NCBI RefSeq assembly: GCF_010093065.1
Contig: NZ_CP048113.1
Location: 1,860,001-1,924,000, forward strand
DNA: 64,000 nucleotides
Source: Chitinophaga agri
GTDB lineage: Bacteria > Bacteroidota > Bacteroidia > Chitinophagales > Chitinophagaceae
Direction of reading: 5' to 3'
Shown: positions 8,431 to 15,331 of the stretch, one piece after another
Layout of the letters: every line of letters starts with the position of its first letter
Numbering within the stretch: position 1 is the stretch's first letter
Program-made: the position numbers and the translations under genes
Notes under the pieces: model-generated
Seen by the model: the letters and a program-made list of their open reading frames with translations, nothing else
What the model was told of the DNA's origin: nothing
Database searches by the model: none

Positions 8431-9246
8431 ATGAAGCGACTATATACCCTGCTGCTGCCCCTGTTATTCCTGCTGCTCCGGTCATCCGCACAGCAGACCA
8501 CACCACTACCTATCGGTGTCGTACAGCATTTTCAATCGGCTATACTCAATGAAAAAAGGCAACTGAATATCTATCTGCCCCAGGACTATCAGCATACATC
8601 CAGGACCTACCCTGTGATCTATCTGCTGGACGGTGGTATGGAAGAAGATTTCCTGCACATCACAGGACTCACGCAGTTTCTGACCATGATCGATACACTC
8701 CCGCCGAGTATCGTTGTAGGTATCGTTAATACCGACAGGAAAAGAGATTATACCTTCCCCACAACCATATCGGGCGACAAAAAAAAGTTCCCCACCACGG
8801 GAGGATCTGCTAACTTCATCTCCTGCCTGGAAAAAGAAATACAACCGCTGATCAGGAAACAATACCGGGTCAATGACACCACTACCCTGATCGGACAATC
8901 GCTTGGCGGATTACTCGCCACTGAAATACTACTGAAACATCCGGGCCTGTTTATGAATTATGCCATCATCAGCCCCAGCCTCTGGTGGAATGGCGGATCA
9001 CTGCTGACTGAAGCTCCTTACCTGTTTGCAGCAACACCCGATGTACCGACACATATATTCGTCGCCGTAGGACAGGAACATGAGCAGATGATGGATGCTG
9101 CCAGTGAGCTCGGCGCGATCTTCCAGGCCTCCAAAAAGAAAAACCTTTATGCGCAGTTTGTCTTCATGCCTAAAGAAAATCACCTGACCATCCTCCACAA
9201 CGCTGTATACAAAGCACTCGAGGTATTCAATACAAAACGTCGCTGA
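8431..9246 (+). CDS. Secreted alpha/beta-hydrolase esterase (Fes/IroE-like, esterase D type)
   Basis: The 271-residue protein begins MKRLYTLLLPLLFLLLRSSAQ, a signal peptide; a GTG three codons earlier (8422) is an alternative start. The mature part has YPVIYLLDGG near residue 70, the nucleophile elbow GQSLGGLLA near residue 160 and a late histidine in KENHLTILH, in the order expected of the Ser-Asp-His triad. Relatives hydrolyse ester bonds in siderophores or acetylated sugars. The stop codon overlaps the start of the next gene by one base (TGATG), so the two are translationally coupled. Confidence 0.85.
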   Translation: MKRLYTLLLPLLFLLLRSSAQQTTPLPIGVVQHFQSAILNEKRQLNIYLPQDYQHTSRTYPVIYLLDGGMEEDFLHITGLTQFLTMIDTLPPSIVVGIVNTDRKRDYTFPTTISGDKKKFPTTGGSANFISCLEKEIQPLIRKQYRVNDTTTLIGQSLGGLLATEILLKHPGLFMNYAIISPSLWWNGGSLLTEAPYLFAATPDVPTHIFVAVGQEHEQMMDAASELGAIFQASKKKNLYAQFVFMPKENHLTILHNAVYKALEVFNTKRR

Positions 9247-10058
9247 TGAACGAAAACAATACGCGTATAGCTTATAAAGAACAAACTATATGGACGGCCA
9301 AAAGTTACTGTGACCTCCTGTTATTATTGCTGACGGAAGAGAGTTCTACAGCAGCGTACGATGATGACAGGCAATTATACACCTATCTCGTAAAAAAACT
9401 ACGGGGATACTATGAAGCAGACCTGAACAGCATTCTGGCAGCACAACACATTACCGGCCAGATGGAAAAGATGCTGGGACATATCATCACACGCATCAAA
9501 CAGGCCGATAAACAATACTGCTATCACTGGCGGCAACAACTCTTTAGCCACTATCTCGCCAGTGATCCTTCAATAGATAAAAAAACAGCAGGCAGGTTAC
9601 TAGCTGAGTTGCCCGACATGACCGATCCTGCCATATCCCAACTACTGCATAAAGTGCTCCGGCTGATCAGAGGGGAATATATCTTCGAAACAGTACCAGT
9701 GGTCACCTTCGAACAGCTGACCGGCCGCTGGCAGGCAACGGCAGATAAGACCACGCCGCAGTATGATATTAATTTTAATATGCTGGATGATCTCAGTCCC
9801 TCCTCCAGCCCGATTGTGCTGTCCATTCAACCGGTAGCAGATACCTTTTCCCTGCAGATAGATATACCGGTTACTAACTGGGCTACACGCAGCACTGGCG
9901 TTTTACAGTGGATTGCCGGCACGGCGGATATTAAAGAAGGGTGCATCTTTGTACAGGAAACTGGAAGGGCAGTATGTCAAATACCAGTAATAGAGCTGGG
10001 AGCCGACCACTTTGATACCTTCCTTTTTCATACCGAACTGAGATTCAAAAAGATATAG
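9246..10058 (+). CDS. Uncharacterised protein coupled to the esterase gene
   Basis: The 270-residue product starts MNENNTRIAYKEQTIW at 9246, overlapping the esterase stop by one base. No signal peptide is seen. The first 150 residues are helical (LLLLLLTEESS, YYEADLNSILAAQHI, LLHKVLRLIRGEY) and the last 110 look like beta strands (PIVLSIQPVADTFSLQIDI, FDTFLFHTELRFKKI). I recognise no family. Co-translation with a secreted esterase suggests a common role, but the protein is probably cytoplasmic and its task is unknown. Confidence 0.75.
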   Translation: MNENNTRIAYKEQTIWTAKSYCDLLLLLLTEESSTAAYDDDRQLYTYLVKKLRGYYEADLNSILAAQHITGQMEKMLGHIITRIKQADKQYCYHWRQQLFSHYLASDPSIDKKTAGRLLAELPDMTDPAISQLLHKVLRLIRGEYIFETVPVVTFEQLTGRWQATADKTTPQYDINFNMLDDLSPSSSPIVLSIQPVADTFSLQIDIPVTNWATRSTGVLQWIAGTADIKEGCIFVQETGRAVCQIPVIELGADHFDTFLFHTELRFKKI

Positions 10059-10091
10059 CGGAAAAATGGACCGACCTGCAAACAGCAGGAC

Positions 10092-10679
10092 CTACCGGTA
10101 TATCTTCCGTCCCTTCTGCACCAACTCCTTCTCTGTCAAATACTTAATTGCTCTTATTACCGTCTCTACCCGTAATCCGGTCAGATCAGCTATTTGCTGC
10201 CGCGTCAGGTTGACAGGGTATAATTTACCGGAATAACCATCCCGTTCCTTTAGGAAATCTATTAGGGTGATAATACGATGACTGGCATCATACAGGCTGA
10301 TCTCCTTCGCTATCATGGACTTAAAATAGATACGTTCAGACAGGCTCTTCACCAGCTGCAGCTGTAACGTGAAATGCTGCGACAGCAAGTCCAGCAGCTT
10401 CGTCTTTTCCAGCACGATCACGTCACAGTCAGTTAGCGCGATCGCAGATGCGGGATATGCCACATCGAGGAACAAAGGTGGTTCTGCAAAACTGTTCCCC
10501 TCTTTAAAAATGCCCTGAATAAATTCCTGCCCGTTCTCACCGGTATTGACCATCTTCACTTCTCCGCCGACTACCTGGTAATAAAACCTGGCATGACCGC
10601 CTTCCTCCAGGATCGTCTCTCCCTTTTTATATCCACGTATGACGCCACCTGCCTGTATGAGTAATTCGTAATCCAGCAT
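10092..10679 (-). CDS. Crp/Fnr-family transcriptional regulator
   Basis: The 195-residue protein has a cyclic-nucleotide-binding-like barrel (GETILEEGGHARFYYQVVGGEVKM near residue 20, then GNSFAEPPLF), a long helix, and a C-terminal winged helix with VNLTRQQIADLTGLRVETVIRAIKYL as recognition region. No cysteine cluster for an FeS centre is visible, so it is not an Fnr of the E. coli type. It is divergent from a membrane protein gene and a truncated haemoglobin gene; a perfect palindrome with Crp-like half-site spacing lies 7 bp upstream of its start. In many bacteria such regulators govern responses to NO or oxygen limitation, which fits a neighbouring globin; the signal here is inferred. Confidence 0.9.
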   Translation of the reverse strand: MLDYELLIQAGGVIRGYKKGETILEEGGHARFYYQVVGGEVKMVNTGENGQEFIQGIFKEGNSFAEPPLFLDVAYPASAIALTDCDVIVLEKTKLLDLLSQHFTLQLQLVKSLSERIYFKSMIAKEISLYDASHRIITLIDFLKERDGYSGKLYPVNLTRQQIADLTGLRVETVIRAIKYLTEKELVQKGRKIYR

Positions 10680-10686
10680 TTTTTGT

Positions 10687-10708
10687 GTTTATGATCCAGG
10701 TCATAAAC
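10687..10708. promoter_or_regulatory. Perfect palindromic operator, Crp-type spacing
   Basis: GTTTATGA-TCCAGG-TCATAAAC has perfect 8-bp arms with a 6-bp spacer. Its core TATGA-N6-TCATA has the same spacing as the classic Crp site TGTGA-N6-TCACA. It lies between the divergent regulator and membrane protein/globin genes, 7 bp before the regulator start and 46 bp before the other ATG. Binding by the adjacent regulator is inference. Confidence 0.75.
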
Positions 10709-10754
10709 CCGGGTCTGAATGATTTGTTCCTTTGTGTTATAAAAATACACATTT

Positions 10755-11153
10755 ATGGAAACGCTTCATATCAACTTAAAAGATAAAAACAACGCTGGCA
10801 ATATAATCGCAAAACGTTACACCAGCGCACAGGCGCAAACTTACACACCCGAAGCGCAGGCACTGACACTGTGGCAAAAATTCATGCGTTACGCGGAGGC
10901 ACAACAGGTGAACCGGTTTGCTTGGCTGGCCTTCTCTTTCTTCATGCAGGGCTGTGTACTGGTACCTATCACGCTACTCATCGTCGTACATCGTGGTAAT
11001 CCATTTGAACTATGGATCCCTACGCTGGTCGCATTCGTAGTAACCGAGACCACCAATCTCGCGGCCATGCCCACCAGGATCACCGTCCCTGTATTCTGGG
11101 CAAGCGTGATCGTCGACCTGCTGGTCATTGCCACCGCCTTCCTTTTGTACTAA
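10755..11153 (+). CDS. Small membrane protein, three membrane segments, in an operon with truncated haemoglobin
   Basis: The 132-residue product starts METLHINLKDKNNAGN. After a polar N terminus of about 55 residues come three hydrophobic segments: FAWLAFSFFMQGCVLVPITLL, LWIPTLVAFVVTETTNLA and FWASVIVDLLVIATAFLLY. The globin gene begins 18 bp after its stop, so they probably form one operon under the palindrome at 10687-10708. I do not know the family. Possible roles are a membrane partner in NO or oxygen handling, but only the context suggests it. Confidence 0.8.
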   Translation: METLHINLKDKNNAGNIIAKRYTSAQAQTYTPEAQALTLWQKFMRYAEAQQVNRFAWLAFSFFMQGCVLVPITLLIVVHRGNPFELWIPTLVAFVVTETTNLAAMPTRITVPVFWASVIVDLLVIATAFLLY

Positions 11154-11171
11154 AGACATATACATTATACT

Positions 11172-11567
11172 ATGAAACACGATATCACTACCATTGAAGA
11201 CGTACAACTGCTGGTCAATACATTCTATTCACGCGTCAGGGAAGACGCGGCACTCGGATATATCTTCGATGGAGTAGCAAAAGTAAACTGGGAAAAACAC
11301 CTGCCTGTCATGCACAGCTTCTGGGAAACAGTACTATTTGGCAAGGCTTCATTCAAAGGCAATCCGTTAGCGAAGCATACCGCACTGAATGCAAAGACAC
11401 CGCTCACAGAAGCGCATTTCTCTACCTGGCTGGCCCTCTGGCATCAGACAATTGAAGATCTGTTTGAAGGTCCTGTAGCGCAGAGTGCCAAGAGTAAAGC
11501 GGAACTGATGAAGATATTGATGCTGGGAAAGATACAGCAGGAAGGCAGGATCCCGATAGTTAATTAG
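11172..11567 (+). CDS. Group III truncated haemoglobin
   Basis: The 131-residue protein matches group III truncated globins in length and pattern: IEDVQLLVNTFYSRVREDAALGYIF at the start, WEKHLPVMHSFWETVLFG, then GNPLAKHTAL with the proximal-side HT, and HFSTWLALWHQTIEDLFEG. These cytoplasmic haem proteins bind O2 and NO and are thought to act in NO detoxification or microaerobic metabolism. It is the last gene of the two-gene operon; a strong hairpin follows at 11609-11640. Confidence 0.9.
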   Translation: MKHDITTIEDVQLLVNTFYSRVREDAALGYIFDGVAKVNWEKHLPVMHSFWETVLFGKASFKGNPLAKHTALNAKTPLTEAHFSTWLALWHQTIEDLFEGPVAQSAKSKAELMKILMLGKIQQEGRIPIVN

Positions 11568-11568
11568 A

Positions 11569-11699
11569 AATTGGGAATTTTTTATACTACATGTCTTAAT
11601 ATAAACTAAGAGCGTTCCTTACACCAACGGGGAACGCTCTTTGCTATTATGACTTACAATTAGTATCAATAATTCCCAATTCCTGATTCCTGATTCCTG
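11569..11699. repeat. Nested inverted-repeat element A around a terminator
   Basis: An outer pair of perfect 11-bp arms (AATTGGGAATT at 11569-11579 and AATTCCCAATT at 11671-11681) encloses the terminator at 11609-11640. The right arm runs into three tandem copies of ATTCCTG (11679-11699). The left arm begins two bases after the globin stop codon. The same design recurs at 20638-20758 and 23615-23740. Confidence 0.7.
11609..11640 (+). terminator. Hairpin terminator after the globin gene
   Basis: AGAGCGTTCC (11609-11618) pairs perfectly with GGAACGCTCT (11631-11640) across a 12-nt loop. The following tract is only weakly T-rich. Confidence 0.7.
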
Positions 11700-11713
11700 A
11701 TTATATCTAGCAT

Positions 11714-11721
11714 TATCTTTG
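11714..11721 (+). promoter_or_regulatory. Bacteroidota-type -7 box TATCTTTG
   Basis: TATCTTTG matches the TAnnTTTG box and lies 22 bp upstream of the first ATG of the next gene. No clear -33 TTG was found at the expected distance. Confidence 0.5.
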
Positions 11722-11743
11722 CACATCTCTGTAAAGCTAATCC

Positions 11744-14700
11744 ATGCCAGCCATGACTAAGAAACACCTGTCTTTATTCGCACTACTTCTTTCAGTAGGT
11801 CACTATGCATTTTCACAGCAATCGCCTGCCGCCATTCCTGTTCAGTTTACGCTGAAACAACCCGGTTACGTGACACTTGTTATTGAAAACAGTGATGGTA
11901 CAAGGGTGCGGAACCTGATATCCGAAACCTATTTTCCCGCAGGCAATAATACCGTACAGTGGGACGGACTGGATGACCTGGGCAGGGATGCCGACGGCGC
12001 CAAACACGGGGTGTACAATGTACCCGGTAAAATGGTGTCGCCAGGACAGTACAAGGTACGCGGACTGATCAGAGGCGCTATCCACGCCTATTATGAAATG
12101 GCCACCTACTCACCCGGTACGCCCCCCTGGCGAACCGAAGACCATACCGGTGCATGGCTCGCTAACCATACGCCGCCGCAGGCCGCCCTGTTCGTACCGG
12201 CCAAAGCCTCTCCAACCGGACAACCGGCCGTACTGCTGGGCTGTTACGTCACCGAAGGTCCTGACGGCCTGGCATGGGTAGATATGAACGGCCGTAAACG
12301 CGGCGGACGTAACTGGGTAGGTGGTGCCTGGACAGCCGCCCCCTTCATTGCTGCGGATAATGGTCCGAAGGCTATTGCTGGCAATGATATCTATGTAGTG
12401 TCTGCCTGGGAAACCGATAAACAGTCTGGCATGGCAGAGTTAAGACTGAACGCGCTGAGTACAGGAAAGAAGAATGATTACAACGTCAAACAGGTCATAA
12501 AACGTTCTATCGGTGCTATTCCTCTGGACGAAGTGAAAGAGACGATTACAGGTTTTGCCGTGAACAATGGCATAGCCCTGATCAGCATGGCCGGTAAGAA
12601 TCGTATATTGATTGCCGATATAGCTAAAAGCAAGCTGACGGATAGTATCAAAGCCAACGCGCCCACCGGCATGTGTTATGATAAAGACGGCCGGTTACTT
12701 TTACTCGCCGGTAATCAGCTGATCCGCTTCGCTGGCTCCCTGCCAGATAATAAAGGGCAGACAATCATCAGCAGCGGACTGGAAGCCCCTGTCGCGCTCA
12801 CACTTGATAATAACGGCCGTATCTATATCAGTGATCGTGGTAAAAGTCACACGGTCAAAGTATTTTCTCCGGAAGGAAAGTTCATCCGGCAGATCGGTTC
12901 CCCGGGAGCACCTGCTGCCGGACCGTACGATCCACAGCATATGAACAATCCCGCAGGTATCACCATCGATGCACAACAGCAACTATGGGTTACGGAGAAC
13001 GACTTCCTGCCCAAAAGGGTCAGCGTTTGGTCGCTTGAAGGAAAACTGATACGTGCATTTTATGGCCCACCAAAATATGGAGGTGGCGGCACCCTCGACC
13101 CGCAGGATAAGCGCCGGTTCTATTATACCGAAGAAAGTAAAGGCGCTATGGAATTTGCGCTGAACTGGCAAACCGGTACTTCGGCTGTGAAACAGATTTA
13201 CTACCGCCCTGACGGGAACGATCTGTCCCTGGCCTTCCGTAGCGCTGCGCCCGAGACACCGCTTTATTACAACGGACAACAATACTTCACTAACTGCTAC
13301 AACAGTAGCCCGACCAACGGCTGGAGCACCGCTTTTCTTTTTATTAAACGTAATGGAATAGCCATTCCAGTAGCCGCTATGGGTCAGGCGTCTCAATGGG
13401 ACGTGCTGAAAGGGAATGCATTTACATCCGGCTGGCCACAGGGTGTGGACCTGAACGCTAAAGGAAACTCCGCCCAGGCGTTTTTCATCTGGCAGGACCT
13501 GAATAGCGATGGACAGGCACAGCCCGGTGAAGTGAAATACCAGAAAGCCGTGACCGGCGGCGTGACCATCATGCCGGACCTCTCGTTCTGTATATCCCGC
13601 ATCAACGATAAAGCTATGCGGTTTGCGCCATCCGGCGTGTCAAAAGCAGGTGTACCGATGTATGACATTACGAAGGGACAGGTACTGGCAACTGGCGTAC
13701 AAACCCCTGCGTCTTCCGGCGGAGATCAGGTGCTGGACGGACCGGACGGCTGGAGCGTGATCACATTAGGTGTGAAACCATATGCGCAGCTATCCCTTAG
13801 TGGTGTCAAGAACGGTGTGCCTATGTGGAGCTATCCAAACCTATGGCCGGGACTACACGCTTCCCATAATGCACCGGAAGCAGACAAACCAGGAGAGATC
13901 ATCGGTGCAACGCGTTTGCTGGGCGGGCTCTTTGAAGTGAAGAGCTCCGGCGCAGGCCCACTGTGGGCTATCAATGGTAATCACGGTAACGTATATATCT
14001 TCACAGCAGATGGTTTGTTTGTGGCCACTTTATTTGAAGGCATGAGAAGCGGACAGCAATGGCGTATGCCTACTGGTAAACGTAATATGTCACTCGATAA
14101 AATTACACTCGGCGAAGAAAACTTCTGGCCAGGTATCACAGCGACAGCAGACGGCAAGGTGTATCTGGTGGATGGTGCACGCAGCGCCGTCGTGCGACTG
14201 GATGGACTGGAAAGTATCACCCGGCTACCGGATATGAATATTACGGTGAACCAGTCTTCCATTAACCGTAGTCTTGCAGCCATTTCGGGGCCTGTTGCAA
14301 CAGCACAGGCGGGTGCACAGAAAGTATTACAGGTAAATATCAGCACACAAAAACCGGTGGTTGACGGTAAACTGAACGATTGGGCGCAGGCATCCTGGGC
14401 TGATATTGACAAACGTGGTGTGAAAGGCAACTTCAATACCAACTCAAAACCCTACGATGTCACCGGCGCACTGATGGTATCAAACGGCAGGTTATATGCA
14501 GCCTTCCGCACCGGCAACGCAAAGCTGGCAGATAATTCCGGAGAGATGCCACTGGCACTTTTTAAAACCGGTGGGGCACTGGATATTATGATCGGCAGTA
14601 CCAATGCGAAAGCCGATCCGGCAAGACGCACAGCGGTAGCAGGCGATTACCGGCTGCTGGTAAGTGTCGTGAATGGTAAGCCACAGGCCCTGTTGTATAA

Positions 14701-15037
14701 AGCCGTTGTTCCTGGTACGAAGGCGGAAGATAAGGTACCTTTCTCCTCTCCTTCCCGTACCATTACATTCGATCAGGTGGACAATATCACCGGTCAGTTG
14801 CAATTTGCCGGTTCTGAGGGCAATTTCGAGCTTTCTGTGCCATTGTCGGCACTAGATATCCAACCGGGAGACGGACAGCAAATTAAGGGGGATATAGGCA
14901 TTTTAAGAGGCAGCAACGGCGAGACGACCTCCCGCCTCTACTGGAGTAACAAATCCACGGGCATCACTTCGGATGTGCCGTCAGAGGCTACATTGTCTCC
15001 CGGCTTATGGGGAACCTTCCTCTTCAAACGAAAATAG
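11744..15037 (+). CDS. Large secreted beta-propeller protein with FlgD-like N terminus and CBM9-like C terminus
   Basis: The 1097-residue protein begins with a signal peptide (MTKKHLSLFALLLSVGHYAFSQ); ATG codons at 11744 and 11753 are both possible. Residues 30-115 resemble a FlgD-type Ig domain (LVIENSDGTRVRNLIS, VQWDGLDDLGR, GQYKVRGL). Residues 150-830 hold NHL/SMP-30-like propeller blades such as APVALTLDNNGRIYISDRG and NPAGITIDAQQQLWVTEND. The last 200 residues (KPVVDGKLNDWAQASWADID onward, with AAFRTGNAK) resemble the CBM9-like sugar-binding domain of secreted enzymes. No catalytic motif is recognised. It is probably periplasmic or surface-exposed, with polysaccharide-related binding as the best guess. 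Confidence 0.8.
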   Translation: MPAMTKKHLSLFALLLSVGHYAFSQQSPAAIPVQFTLKQPGYVTLVIENSDGTRVRNLISETYFPAGNNTVQWDGLDDLGRDADGAKHGVYNVPGKMVSPGQYKVRGLIRGAIHAYYEMATYSPGTPPWRTEDHTGAWLANHTPPQAALFVPAKASPTGQPAVLLGCYVTEGPDGLAWVDMNGRKRGGRNWVGGAWTAAPFIAADNGPKAIAGNDIYVVSAWETDKQSGMAELRLNALSTGKKNDYNVKQVIKRSIGAIPLDEVKETITGFAVNNGIALISMAGKNRILIADIAKSKLTDSIKANAPTGMCYDKDGRLLLLAGNQLIRFAGSLPDNKGQTIISSGLEAPVALTLDNNGRIYISDRGKSHTVKVFSPEGKFIRQIGSPGAPAAGPYDPQHMNNPAGITIDAQQQLWVTENDFLPKRVSVWSLEGKLIRAFYGPPKYGGGGTLDPQDKRRFYYTEESKGAMEFALNWQTGTSAVKQIYYRPDGNDLSLAFRSAAPETPLYYNGQQYFTNCYNSSPTNGWSTAFLFIKRNGIAIPVAAMGQASQWDVLKGNAFTSGWPQGVDLNAKGNSAQAFFIWQDLNSDGQAQPGEVKYQKAVTGGVTIMPDLSFCISRINDKAMRFAPSGVSKAGVPMYDITKGQVLATGVQTPASSGGDQVLDGPDGWSVITLGVKPYAQLSLSGVKNGVPMWSYPNLWPGLHASHNAPEADKPGEIIGATRLLGGLFEVKSSGAGPLWAINGNHGNVYIFTADGLFVATLFEGMRSGQQWRMPTGKRNMSLDKITLGEENFWPGITATADGKVYLVDGARSAVVRLDGLESITRLPDMNITVNQSSINRSLAAISGPVATAQAGAQKVLQVNISTQKPVVDGKLNDWAQASWADIDKRGVKGNFNTNSKPYDVTGALMVSNGRLYAAFRTGNAKLADNSGEMPLALFKTGGALDIMIGSTNAKADPARRTAVAGDYRLLVSVVNGKPQALLYKAVVPGTKAEDKVPFSSPSRTITFDQVDNITGQLQFAGSEGNFELSVPLSALDIQPGDGQQIKGDIGILRGSNGETTSRLYWSNKSTGITSDVPSEATLSPGLWGTFLFKRK

Positions 15038-15138
15038 TGTGACGGGAAAGAGGTGAAAAAACTATCACCCCAACGAGGCTGTGAGCCGTATAAGACGTTG
15101 ATATACAATCACCAATGTCCATCACTGCTATTCAGGGT

Positions 15139-15193
15139 GAACAAGCAACGAACTAGCGGCGAACTAGCGACGAACAAGCGACGAACAGGCAAC
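15139..15193. repeat. Five tandem copies of an 11-bp unit
   Basis: The units GAACAAGCAAC, GAACTAGCGGC, GAACTAGCGAC, GAACAAGCGAC and GAACAGGCAAC lie end to end between two convergent genes. They differ by one to four bases. A 72-codon open frame spans them (15053-15271) but shows repeat-derived low complexity and I do not treat it as a gene. Confidence 0.8.
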
Positions 15194-15270
15194 ACGGAGT
15201 ATTGGACCACGATTGATATTATTTTCGCTTTGCGCCGTTGCCGTTTTCCTGACACGGGACAACAAAAATA

Positions 15271-15313
15271 AAGAGCGTCCGGCGACAGTTATGCACTGTT
15301 ACCGGACGCTCTT
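15271..15313. terminator. Bidirectional hairpin between convergent genes
   Basis: AAGAGCGTCCGG (15271-15282) pairs perfectly with CCGGACGCTCTT (15302-15313); the loop contains a further ACAGT/ACTGT pair. It sits between the convergent genes ending at 15037 and 15332. Confidence 0.75.
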
Positions 15314-15331
15314 CATTTACAGGCGGCTATT

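Noticed and set aside
15053..15271. 72-codon open frame over the 11-bp repeats
   Set aside because: Its middle is the translated minisatellite and it has no conserved pattern or start signal.
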